A stretch of 5,958 nt of DNA from an uncultured bacterium (GCA_905216075.1 CAJMSO010000120.1:1-5958); one strand, 5' to 3'; counted from the stretch's first letter, positions 1 through 5,958 are shown. The notes: generated from the sequence alone by a model not told the origin. Program-made: numbers and translations.

Positions 1-531
1 CGTGATGACGCGAGCCAACCCGTTTTGCGACTCCATCTCCCTGAGCATCTGGTTACGCAGCGCGATGCCGTCCGCAGAATCGGGACGCAGGCCCGGAACC
101 TCCTTGGGGTACACGCGAAGCGAATCGAGGAAGTTGTCGAGAACGAACAGCTCGCCATCGATAAAGCGCCAGTCAATACGCTTACGATTGATCAGGTCGT
201 CAAGCTGCTCTTCGGTAAACTCAGGCCACTCCTCGCGAATCATCGCAATAGCCTGATCGCGCGACACCGAAAAATGAAGCGGCGTCTCGAGCATGCGATA
301 CCGCTCGGCACGAACACAAGCAGCCAGCGAAGGCTCAGGGTTCTGCTCCAGAAGGCGATCGCAAGCAGCAACAGCCTGCGTCAAATACCCGGCATCCTTG
401 AGACGAAGAATCTCAGGCGGCAGTCCAATATCGAGATGACGAAAGTCATCACAGCAAACATCAACAGAGCAACCAACAGGACCCTCGCCAATAACCTTCC
501 CATCCGAAGGCAGCACATCAATAACAGCCAT
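1..531 (-). CDS. N-terminal part of a probable transglutaminase-like domain protein (3' end outside window)
   Basis: An open frame of 177 codons runs from an ATG at 531-529 to the left edge without a stop, so the gene is cut by the window. The start is supported by a GGAG Shine-Dalgarno at 542-539 with 7 nt spacing and by a promoter-like sequence further upstream. The protein begins MAVIDVLPSDGKVIGEG; it has no signal peptide or membrane segment in the visible part. Residues about 37-135 are helical and acidic, with the pattern LPPEILRLKDAGYL, then FTEEQLDDLINRKRIDW and FIDGELFVLDNF. This resembles the region that precedes the catalytic core in a family of transglutaminase-like (Transglut_core) proteins of Firmicutes and Coriobacteriia. 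The Cys-His-Asp core is not in the window, so the function is inferred by resemblance only and is moderately sure at best. The coding frame itself is well supported. Its first 60 codons end mostly in T, unlike fba and rel. Confidence 0.72.
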   Translation of the reverse strand, partial: MAVIDVLPSDGKVIGEGPVGCSVDVCCDDFRHLDIGLPPEILRLKDAGYLTQAVAACDRLLEQNPEPSLAACVRAERYRMLETPLHFSVSRDQAIAMIREEWPEFTEEQLDDLINRKRIDWRFIDGELFVLDNFLDSLRVYPKEVPGLRPDSADGIALRNQMLREMESQNGLARVIT

Positions 532-566
532 ACCAAAACTCCAAGTCACTAGAACGCTTGAAGCCC

Positions 567-595
567 ATTGTAGCGAGATAAAAAGAAAGCCCCAA
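567..595 (-). promoter_or_regulatory. Candidate promoter of the transglutaminase-like gene
   Basis: Reading the minus strand, TTGGGG (595-590) and TACAAT (572-567) are separated by 17 nt, a good fit to a housekeeping sigma-factor promoter at the -10 and a weaker one at the -35. Transcription would begin near 560, giving a leader of about 30 nt with the GGAG site inside it. This is pattern recognition only. The -35 overlaps a short G-rich/T-rich stretch that could be a remnant terminator tail. Confidence 0.5.
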
Positions 596-670
596 CAAGG
601 GAGCCATCAACGCCGCCGAACGGTAGTCAATAAATAAATTCAGCCCAGTAACCCTGCGGCGTTAAACAAA

Positions 671-762
671 GGAAGCCCCATCCCCCGGAACTGTTTCCTT
701 GGCGCGACTTCTGGCGAAGCCAGGTGAGCGCAAAGGAAACAGTGTAGGGGGACGGGGCTTCC
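671..762 (-). terminator. Long imperfect hairpin, probable fba terminator
   Basis: Arms 671-705 and 728-762 pair at 30 of 35 positions: blocks of 9, 6, 11 and 4 matches are interrupted by mismatches of 1, 3 and 1. The 22-base centre contains a small inner hairpin, CTGGC-GAA-GCCAG (711-723). On the minus strand the structure starts 20 nt after the fba stop codon and ends GGGGCTTCC followed by the U-rich TTTGTTT, as expected of a Rho-independent terminator. There is no T-run on the plus-strand side, so it should work for fba only. It is much larger than a usual terminator, and the lower stem alone would suffice; the upper part could be an inserted repeat. Confidence 0.7.
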
Positions 763-782
763 GGCGGGAAGTTTAGCGACGC

Positions 783-1649
783 TTACGCCTTGTTGACGGA
801 GCCAAACTCCTCCATGAGCTCCTTGGTGCGGGCAACGATGTTGTCGCGACCAGGCTTGAGGAGCTTGCGGGGGTCAAAGCCCTTGCCCTGCTGATCCTTG
901 CCAGCCTCGATGTACTCGCGAACGCCCTTGGCGAAGACGAGCTGCAGGTCGGTGTTGACGTTGATCTTGGAGATACCCAGGGAGATGGCCTTCTTGATCT
1001 GATCCTCGGGGATGCCGGTGCCACCGTGCAGAACGAGGGGCAGGTCGCCGGTCTGAGCCTTGATCTCGCCCAGACGCTCGAAGGAAAGGCCAGCCCAGTC
1101 GGCGGGATACACGCCGTGGATGTTGCCGATACCGCAGGCGAGGAAGTCGACGCCCAGGTCAGCAATCTGCTTGCACTCAGCGGGGTCAGCGAGCTCGCCG
1201 TTGGAGGTCACGCCGTCCTCGGTGCCGCCGATGCCGCCGACCTCGGCCTCGATGGACATGCCCTTGGAGTGGGCAAGCTCAACGAGCTCCTTGGTGCGGT
1301 CGAGGTTAAGCTGGAAGGTCTCCTCGTGAGAGCCGTCATACATGATGGACGTGAAGCCGGCCTCGATGCACTTGAAGCAGTCCTCGTAAGAACCGTGATC
1401 GAGGTGAAGGGCGACGGGAACGGTAACGCCCGTGGCCTCGACGGCAGCCTTGACCATGTCGGCGCAGACCTTGAAACCGCCCATCCACTTAGCGGCACCA
1501 GCGGTGCACTGAAGGATCAGCGGAGACTTGGCCTCCTCGGCGGCCTGGAGAATAGCCAGGGTCCACTCGAGGTTGTTGGTGTTGAAGGCACCGAGAGCGT
1601 ACTTGCCGGCCTCGGCCTTCTTGAGCATGTCTGCTGCGTTGACGAGCAT
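783..1649 (-). CDS. fba: Class II fructose-1,6-bisphosphate aldolase
   Basis: The product (288 aa) is a cytoplasmic, metal-dependent aldolase that reversibly cleaves fructose 1,6-bisphosphate to dihydroxyacetone phosphate and glyceraldehyde 3-phosphate in glycolysis and gluconeogenesis. The class II signature is clear: VALHLDHGS at 79-87 contains the catalytic Asp84 and zinc ligand His85. Further metal ligands are His178 (GNIHG) and His208 (LVLHGGTG). EVGGIGGTED (136-145) and INVNTDLQ (229-236) are the usual metal/phosphate-binding segments. Length matches the family (about 285-310 aa). The frame stays open upstream to 1745, but ATG 1649-1647 is chosen because a perfect AGGAGG lies 8 nt before it and the protein then starts MLVNAADML as in homologues. 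C-ending codons dominate, as in highly expressed genes. It has its own promoter and a terminator, so it is probably monocistronic. A tagatose-bisphosphate aldolase of the same family is the alternative, but the context gives no support for it. Confidence 0.95.
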   Translation of the reverse strand: MLVNAADMLKKAEAGKYALGAFNTNNLEWTLAILQAAEEAKSPLILQCTAGAAKWMGGFKVCADMVKAAVEATGVTVPVALHLDHGSYEDCFKCIEAGFTSIMYDGSHEETFQLNLDRTKELVELAHSKGMSIEAEVGGIGGTEDGVTSNGELADPAECKQIADLGVDFLACGIGNIHGVYPADWAGLSFERLGEIKAQTGDLPLVLHGGTGIPEDQIKKAISLGISKINVNTDLQLVFAKGVREYIEAGKDQQGKGFDPRKLLKPGRDNIVARTKELMEEFGSVNKA

Positions 1650-1657
1650 AAAAGAAA

Positions 1658-1663
1658 CCTCCT
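1658..1663 (-). promoter_or_regulatory. fba ribosome binding site
   Basis: AGGAGG on the minus strand, 8 nt before the ATG at 1649. It fixes the fba start, because the reading frame is open about 96 bases further upstream and those upstream bases contain the promoter. Confidence 0.88.
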
Positions 1664-1689
1664 GTAAGGTTGCTCCGATAACGCCTGAG

Positions 1690-1698
1690 ATTTTACCA
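1690..1698 (-). promoter_or_regulatory. fba promoter, extended -10
   Basis: On the minus strand TGG (1698-1696) directly precedes TAAAAT (1695-1690), an extended -10 element. The matching -35 region (about 1712-1718) is poor, which fits an extended -10 promoter. Transcription would start near 1683, giving a leader of about 34 nt. A 7-A tract on the minus strand (1758-1752) lies further upstream, where an UP element could act. A 5-bp inverted repeat (ACGCC at 1681-1685, GGCGT at 1700-1704) flanks the -10. Confidence 0.55.
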
Positions 1699-1714
1699 CG
1701 GCGTACCCGAGCAT

Positions 1715-1747
1715 AAACGTTCGTTTGTTCACGAATATCGTCCAAAC
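1715..1747. promoter_or_regulatory. Candidate operator: overlapping palindromes upstream of fba
   Basis: Two inverted repeats lie side by side. AAACG-TT-CGTTT (1715-1726) is a perfect 12-base palindrome with a 2-base centre, over the expected -35. GTTTG (1723-1727) and CAAAC (1743-1747) enclose ACGA-ATA-TCGT (1731-1741). The position relative to the -10 is typical of a repressor or activator site. The regulator is not identifiable from the sequence. Confidence 0.35.
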
Positions 1748-1810
1748 AGACTTTTTTTGACCGTTTGCCCTACGGAATCGACCCGTTGGGGAAAATAGCT
1801 TGACGATTGA

Positions 1811-1836
1811 GCGGTCTTCGTGATTCGAAAGACGGC
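1811..1836 (-). terminator. Weak hairpin after the MBL-fold gene
   Basis: GCGGTCTTCG (1811-1820) and CGAAAGACGGC (1826-1836) pair around the loop TGATT with one bulge and one mismatch. On the minus strand this lies just after the stop codon of the hydrolase gene. The following bases are not a clean U-run; TTTT comes only about 16 nt later. It may be a 3'-end stabilising hairpin or a weak terminator. Confidence 0.35.
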
Positions 1837-1843
1837 TTCGAGC

Positions 1844-2527
1844 CTACATCTGCATAAACGGATTCTGCATAAGTTCGCGCGCCATCGTGGTCGAATCGCC
1901 ATGGCCCGTCAAGCAAACGGTATCGGGCGGAAGCGTCTTGGCAAGTTTGGAGAGCGAGCGCATAATCGCCGCCTCGTCACCGCCGGAAAGATCGGTACGA
2001 CCGTGGCTGCCCGGGAAAAGCGTGTCGCCCACAAAGGCGATGTTCCCCTGCTCGGTCGCGGCGAACAGGACGATGCCGCCCGGCGTATGCCCCGGCGTCT
2101 CGATCACCTGCAGGCAGATATCGCCCAATTCAATCGTATCGCCCTCGGCAAGCAGCCGCGTCGGCTCGCCCGGATCGGGCGTCTCAATACCCCACATGGC
2201 GCGCTGCTCCTCGATATTTGCGCGAGGCACCGTCACGTCCTTAGCGCACAACTCATATAGTGCGCTGTCGCCAACGACAGCTCGAACCCCGGCGACCCCG
2301 CCAACATGGTCGGCATGACCGTGCGTGCAGACAGAGCCGAGTACGCGAACTTCGGGATGCGCGGTGCGGATATGCTCCACAAGACGCTCGCCCTCCCACG
2401 CCGGATCGACGATTAAGCACTCGTCATTCGAAATCACGGCGTAACTGTTGGTCTGAATCGGGCCGTTGACGAGTGCCTCAATCGAAGCTGCACCTCGGGG
2501 TGTCAGGTCCAAAGTCATATCGCCCAT
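1844..2527 (-). CDS. MBL-fold metallohydrolase, glyoxalase II-like
   Basis: A 227-aa cytoplasmic protein of the metallo-beta-lactamase superfamily with a dinuclear metal site. Visible ligands, numbered from the chosen start, are the HxHxDH motif THGHADH (His69, His71, Asp73, His74), His147 in ETPGHTPGG, Asp168 in GDTLF, and His209 in TGHG. The segment GDTLFPGSHGRTDLSGGD and the overall length match the short YcbL/hydroxyacylglutathione hydrolase-like group, which cleaves thioesters such as S-lactoylglutathione in some members. The true substrate cannot be read from the sequence. Three in-frame ATGs are available (2533, 2527, 2518). The one at 2527 is preferred because it lies 8 nt from the AAGGAGG, while 2533 is only 2 nt from it. 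It follows rel across 88 bases that contain a strong hairpin. Genes of this type next to rel are known in Clostridia-like gene orders, from memory. Confidence 0.88.
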   Translation of the reverse strand: MGDMTLDLTPRGAASIEALVNGPIQTNSYAVISNDECLIVDPAWEGERLVEHIRTAHPEVRVLGSVCTHGHADHVGGVAGVRAVVGDSALYELCAKDVTVPRANIEEQRAMWGIETPDPGEPTRLLAEGDTIELGDICLQVIETPGHTPGGIVLFAATEQGNIAFVGDTLFPGSHGRTDLSGGDEAAIMRSLSKLAKTLPPDTVCLTGHGDSTTMARELMQNPFMQM

Positions 2528-2535
2528 GCGCATAC

Positions 2536-2542
2536 CCTCCTT
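2536..2542 (-). promoter_or_regulatory. Ribosome binding site of the MBL-fold gene
   Basis: AAGGAGG on the minus strand. Spacing is 2 nt to the ATG at 2533 and 8 nt to the ATG at 2527, so it decides for the second. It begins only 6 bases after the foot of the inverted repeat at 2549-2582. Confidence 0.8.
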
Positions 2543-2548
2543 CTAAAA

Positions 2549-2582
2549 TACGTTCGAGGCACCAAACGATGCCTCGAACGTA
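2549..2582 (-). terminator. Perfect 13-bp inverted repeat between rel and the MBL gene
   Basis: Arms 2549-2561 and 2570-2582 are perfectly complementary over 13 bp around the 8-base centre CCAAACGA. On the minus strand the stem is followed by TTTTAG, a short U-run, so it may be an intrinsic terminator or attenuator after the rel stop at 2616. The tail is weak, and the next gene's ribosome site follows at once, so partial termination or an RNA processing/stability element are equally possible. A protein-binding palindrome is a further option. Confidence 0.6.
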
Positions 2583-2615
2583 ACCGATATCTATGATGCT
2601 GAGAGGCTCTCGCAC

Positions 2616-4976
2616 CTACACACGGCGCTTGAGCTGAGCTCCGCCTTCGCCGGGCATAAGACGGCGAGCGTCGTAGACCGAATCGACACTGCTGATGGAA
2701 GCCAGCAGCGGATCCAGACCGCTCGCGTCCGAGATCTCGACCATAAAGCGCAGGGTTGCAATACCCTCGCGGTTGGTCGACGTGGCGGCAGAAAGGATAT
2801 TGCCGCCCGCATCGCCAATGGCAATGGTGACATCCTTGAGCAGGCCCATGCGGTCCAGGCACTCGACCACGATCTCGACCTGGAAGAGGGTGTCGGCAGC
2901 GCCGTCCCACTCCACATCGATCATGCGCTCGGGATGTTCCATAAGACCCTTGACGTTGGGGCAGTTGGCGCGATGCACCGAAACGCCACGGCCGCGCGTG
3001 ATGAAGCCGACGATGTCATCGCCCGTCACCGGATTGCAGCAATGCGCCAGACGGACCAGCAGACCGCTGTTGCTCTCGCCCTTGACGATAATGCCGTTGC
3101 TGGCGCTCTTGCCGCGCTTTTGCGGCTTGCGGTTGGAGCCGCGGGCAGGCTGCTTGACGATCTCGGCAATGGCTTCGGTCTTGGTGAGCTGCTCCTCGGG
3201 CTTGGGGTCCAAGATTTGCTCGACCTTGTTACCCACAGCGCGCGGGGCAACCTTGCCGGCGCCGACGGCGGCAAACAGGTCCTCGAGCTGCTTGTAGTTA
3301 AACTGCTCCGCCACGGCGTTGAGCGCACGCGTGGATCGCGGCGTAGAGATGCCATACCCGCGCTTGCGCAGGTCCTTGGCCAGTATATCGCGGCCGGCAG
3401 CAGCGTCATCGTCTTTGGTCGCGGCGGCGAAGTAACGGCGGATCTTTGACTTGGCGGAAGGTGTCTTAACGATCTTGAGCCAATCACGCGACGGCTTGGA
3501 ACTCTTGTTGGTCAGGATCTCGACACGGTCACCCGTCTTAATCTCGTGCGTGAGCGGAGCCACCGCACCGTTGATTTTGGCGCCGACGCAATGGTTTCCC
3601 ACCTCGGTGTGAACGGCGTAGGCAAAGTCGAGCGGTGTAGAGCCGGCACGAAGCGCCATGACCTCGCCCTTGGGTGTAAAGACAAAGATCTCCTGGTCGA
3701 ACAGATCGACCTTCAGCGAGTGCAGGTATTCCTTGGCGTCCGTAATCTCGTCAGACGCTGCCCAATCGAGCGAATGTTTGAGCCAGTTAATCTGGTCGTC
3801 CAGACGCTGGGCATCATTGGTCTTAGACGCAGACGATCCGCCCGACTTCTTATAGAGCCAGTGGGCGGCAATGCCGTACTCGGCCTGCTCATGCATCTCG
3901 TAGGTTCGAATCTGAATCTCGAGCGGGCGGGCCGTGGGGCCGATAACCGTCGTATGGAGCGACTGGTAGTTGTTGACCTTGGGCATGGCGATATAGTCTT
4001 TAAAGCGACCAGGCATGGGGTGCCACAGCGTATGCACAGCACCGAGCGTGGAGTAGCAATCGCGCACCGAATGGGTAATTACGCGCAGCGCCACCAGGTC
4101 GTAGATCTCGGAGAACTCCTTGCCCTTGCGCTTCATCTTTTGGTAGATGGACCAATAGTGCTTGGAGCGGCCGTTGATCTGGAAGTCCTCCAGACCAATG
4201 CGGTTGAGCTCATCGGTAAGCGTCTTGATGGTCTCGGCAAGGTAGCGCTCGCGGACCTCGCGTGACTCAGCCACCATGCGCGCGATGCGCTGGTAGGCAT
4301 CGGGCTCCAGGTAGAAGAAGGACAGGTCCTCGAGCTCCCACTTAATAGAGCTCATGCCCAGGCGGTCGGCCAAGGGCGCGTACACGTCCATGGTCTCGCG
4401 AGCCTTAAACAGGCGACGATCCTCGCGCAGGGCTGCCAGCGTTCGCATGTTGTGCAGACGGTCGGCAAGTTTAACGATGATGACGCGAATGTCCTTGGAC
4501 ATGGCGAGGAACATCTTGCGCAGCGTGAGGGCCTGCTTCTCGTCCATGCTGTCGACTTCGATGTTGGTGAGCTTGGTCACGCCATCGACGAGCTCGGCCA
4601 CCGTATCGCCAAACAGGCCGGAAACATCGGTGAGCGAGGTCTCGGTATCCTCGACGGTATCGTGCAGCAGCGCGGCACACACCACATCGCAGTCCATCTT
4701 GAGATCGGCCAAAATGATGGCAACCTCGACGGGATGGTTAATGTACATCTCGCCCGAGCGGCGCTTTTGGTTGCAGTGCTTCTCGGCGGCAAAGCAGTAG
4801 GCCTGCTCAACCTTAGAAAAGTCGTCCTCATTCATATATTTGAGGCACAGGCGCTCCAGCTTGTCGTAGCTGTCCGCCATAATCTCGGGCGGCAGCTCAT
4901 CGGCATGCTTATAGTGCTCCATCTCCGAAAACGGCTGGAGGGTGGAATCATGGGCGGTACGGGCTGCGGCATCCAT
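2616..4976 (-). CDS. rel: Bifunctional (p)ppGpp synthetase/hydrolase Rel
   Basis: A full-length 786-aa RelA/SpoT homologue that makes and degrades the alarmone (p)ppGpp, binding the ribosome during amino-acid starvation. Domains in order: an HD hydrolase (about 65-200) with RRSGEMYINHP (His81), HDTVED (His105, Asp106) and LADRLHNMRTL, all intact; a synthetase (about 255-375) with GRSKHYWSIY, GRFKDYIA, YQSLHTTV and EIQIRT; TGS (about 427-488); a helical/basic linker (about 600-632); a zinc-finger domain with Cys646-Cys647, His668 and Cys672; and a C-terminal ACT domain (about 697-772). RFKD (324-327) is the RxKD form that marks bifunctional Rel rather than EFDD of RelA. The start at 4976 is supported by AAGGGG 6 nt before it; later ATGs at codons 19 and 33 lack comparable sites. 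The N-terminal tail of about 30 residues before the family core is poorly conserved in type. The gene starts 15 nt after the helicase gene, which implies co-transcription and no separate promoter seen. Confidence 0.96.
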   Translation of the reverse strand: MDAAARTAHDSTLQPFSEMEHYKHADELPPEIMADSYDKLERLCLKYMNEDDFSKVEQAYCFAAEKHCNQKRRSGEMYINHPVEVAIILADLKMDCDVVCAALLHDTVEDTETSLTDVSGLFGDTVAELVDGVTKLTNIEVDSMDEKQALTLRKMFLAMSKDIRVIIVKLADRLHNMRTLAALREDRRLFKARETMDVYAPLADRLGMSSIKWELEDLSFFYLEPDAYQRIARMVAESREVRERYLAETIKTLTDELNRIGLEDFQINGRSKHYWSIYQKMKRKGKEFSEIYDLVALRVITHSVRDCYSTLGAVHTLWHPMPGRFKDYIAMPKVNNYQSLHTTVIGPTARPLEIQIRTYEMHEQAEYGIAAHWLYKKSGGSSASKTNDAQRLDDQINWLKHSLDWAASDEITDAKEYLHSLKVDLFDQEIFVFTPKGEVMALRAGSTPLDFAYAVHTEVGNHCVGAKINGAVAPLTHEIKTGDRVEILTNKSSKPSRDWLKIVKTPSAKSKIRRYFAAATKDDDAAAGRDILAKDLRKRGYGISTPRSTRALNAVAEQFNYKQLEDLFAAVGAGKVAPRAVGNKVEQILDPKPEEQLTKTEAIAEIVKQPARGSNRKPQKRGKSASNGIIVKGESNSGLLVRLAHCCNPVTGDDIVGFITRGRGVSVHRANCPNVKGLMEHPERMIDVEWDGAADTLFQVEIVVECLDRMGLLKDVTIAIGDAGGNILSAATSTNREGIATLRFMVEISDASGLDPLLASISSVDSVYDARRLMPGEGGAQLKRRV

Positions 4977-4982
4977 CGAGGT

Positions 4983-4988
4983 CCCCTT
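4983..4988 (-). promoter_or_regulatory. rel ribosome binding site
   Basis: AAGGGG, 6 nt before the ATG at 4976, in a purine-rich run that begins at the stop codon of the upstream gene. It supports the first of three in-frame ATGs and tight translational linkage of the two genes. Confidence 0.7.
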
Positions 4989-4991
4989 CCC

Positions 4992-5958
4992 CTAGGCCCG
5001 CGGTACGATCGGGCGGTTAACTTTGGCTAGCATATCAGAAGCGCACGAATCGAGTGCCCAGCTCCGGAAAGCCGAGAACTCCATGCGCGAGCGCAAGCCC
5101 TCCAAATAGCGAATTGACCTGCTCAATTGCACGCGGCCGGGGTTTTCGGCCATCGCGATGCGACGGGTGTCGTCAAACCCCGAAACGCGACAGAAACCAA
5201 GCTCTTCGAAGATTCCCAGACCGCTTTCCACCGAGCGCTCGTCGACCGGCGTGCGCGCGTCGATGGCAAGACACATCTGCGCGATGTCGATATCGCTCGC
5301 GCTAAAGGAATCGTCCCCGGTTTTGCCGCGGTTGGAGCGCCACATGGTCTGCAGCGCGCGATAGAGTGTGACGAGCTCGTCGCGCTCGGGCGCATAGCAG
5401 TCGAGCAGGCGCTCGTTAATGCGGGCGTCGCGCGACGAATAGAGCAGATGGATCACGGCGGGCTGGCCATCGCGGCCGGCACGTCCGCTCATCTGGTTGA
5501 ACTCGATGGCGCCAAACGGCATGTGGTAGAGCACGACATGGCGAATATCGGGCAGGTTGACGCCCTCACCAAAGGCAGAGGTCGAAACGATGCAGCTGAG
5601 GCTTCCGTCTCGGAATGCTTCCTCCACGCGACGGCGATCGGAACGCGCAAGCCCCGCGTTATAGAACGCGATATGGGTTGCGCAATCGGGCACACGCTTG
5701 CGCAACGTCTTGGCGAGCGCCACGGACTGGTCGCGCGAGTTAACGTAGATGACGGTCTTCTCCCCCGTCGCCACGATCGACACCAAACGGTTCTCGCGGC
5801 TCGCAAGGTCGCGGTCGTCCTCGAGCTGCAGGTTCTCGCGCACCGTCTCGTCGACCACCGTGTGAGTGATCGGAAGCATGCGGGCAAGCTCGGCCGCGTA
5901 CTTGGCGGTGACGAACTCCTCGCTCATGTTGGAGGTCACGATTTCCTGCTGCGTGGCA
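4992..5958 (-). CDS. C-terminal part of a RecQ-like SF2 helicase domain protein, probably RecJ-helicase fusion (5' end outside window)
   Basis: The frame is open from the right edge to TAG at 4994-4992, giving 321 visible residues with no start of its own needed; in-frame GTG and ATG codons near 5939-5925 are internal. Numbered from the edge, KTVIYVNSRD (about 67-76) is a motif IV-like strand, STSAFGEGVNLPD (125-137) is motif V, and QMSGRAGRDGQ (155-165) is motif VI with its two arginines. This is the second RecA-like lobe of a DNA helicase closest to RecQ. The following 150 residues have a winged-helix-like stretch and end SRSIRYLEGLRSRMEF then NRPIVPRA, which recalls the C-termini of Clostridia-type RecJ proteins fused to a helicase. 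Gene order (recJ-like, then rel) is the classical Firmicutes order, which supports that reading. Motifs I-III and the DHH nuclease domain lie outside, so a stand-alone RecQ-like helicase is possible. No apt gene separates it from rel. Confidence 0.85.
   Translation of the reverse strand, partial: ATQQEIVTSNMSEEFVTAKYAAELARMLPITHTVVDETVRENLQLEDDRDLASRENRLVSIVATGEKTVIYVNSRDQSVALAKTLRKRVPDCATHIAFYNAGLARSDRRRVEEAFRDGSLSCIVSTSAFGEGVNLPDIRHVVLYHMPFGAIEFNQMSGRAGRDGQPAVIHLLYSSRDARINERLLDCYAPERDELVTLYRALQTMWRSNRGKTGDDSFSASDIDIAQMCLAIDARTPVDERSVESGLGIFEELGFCRVSGFDDTRRIAMAENPGRVQLSRSIRYLEGLRSRMEFSAFRSWALDSCASDMLAKVNRPIVPRA

Noticed and set aside
25..552. Plus-strand open frame of 175 codons
   Set aside because: It is antisense to the left-edge minus-strand gene, whose frame has a good ribosome site and recognisable protein; the plus-strand translation has low-complexity Arg/Asn/Thr content and no family resemblance.
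580..605. Possible terminator tail on the minus strand (GGGGCTTTCTTTTT)
   Set aside because: The preceding bases can form only 3-4 pairs, the large hairpin at 671-762 already ends fba, and the stretch serves better as the spacer and -35 of the next promoter.
1026..1667. Plus-strand open frame of 213 codons over fba
   Set aside because: It is the mirror of the strongly biased fba codons (Gly/Leu/Val/Ala-rich shadow) and lacks a convincing ribosome site.
1650..1745. N-terminal extension of fba beginning MDDIREQTNV
   Set aside because: The extension would cover the promoter and ribosome site, and homologues start at the MLVNAADML position.
1723..1758. Plus-strand terminator (GTTTG...CAAAC followed by seven T)
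   Set aside because: The stem has only 5 bp with a 15-base loop, and no plus-strand gene precedes it; the A-run on the other strand fits an upstream promoter element better.
3546..4265. Plus-strand open frame of 239 codons inside rel
   Set aside because: It lies wholly antisense to the conserved synthetase and TGS domains of Rel and is explained by the GC-rich third positions of that gene.

Overview
All five genes in this window lie on the minus strand, so they read from the right edge to the left. GC-rich third codon positions, strong AGGAGG-type ribosome binding sites, a Coriobacteriia-style protein flavour and the order helicase/RecJ-like gene - rel - metallo-beta-lactamase-fold hydrolase suggest a Gram-positive actinobacterial gut anaerobe, most like Collinsella. 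This assignment is an inference from recognition; no search was run.

Right part (5958 to about 2540): the C-terminal part of a superfamily 2, RecQ-like helicase domain protein, probably the tail of a RecJ-type exonuclease/helicase fusion. It ends 15 bases before a complete bifunctional (p)ppGpp synthetase/hydrolase gene (rel, 786 aa), and the two are almost certainly one transcript. After rel comes a perfect 13-bp inverted repeat. The ribosome binding site of a glyoxalase II-like MBL-fold hydrolase (227 aa from the preferred start) follows it almost at once.

Middle (about 1843 to 763): a 194-base intergenic region holds a weak hairpin after the MBL gene, then a cluster of palindromes and an extended -10 promoter in front of a class II fructose-bisphosphate aldolase gene (fba, 288 aa). 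The fba gene looks monocistronic. It ends at a large 92-base imperfect inverted repeat with a U-rich tail, which probably acts as its terminator.

Left part (762 to 1): a gene-poor stretch of about 250 bases contains the fba terminator and a plausible sigma-70-type promoter for a last gene. Only the first 177 codons of that gene are inside the window. It resembles the N-terminal region of transglutaminase-like domain proteins, but the catalytic core lies outside.

Functionally the window joins DNA repair (helicase/RecJ), stringent-response signalling (Rel), a detoxification-type hydrolase and central glycolysis (Fba). I see no CRISPR array, insertion sequence, phage gene, tRNA or rRNA. This is mostly ordinary core-genome sequence; the interest lies in the regulatory structures between genes rather than in a new protein system.
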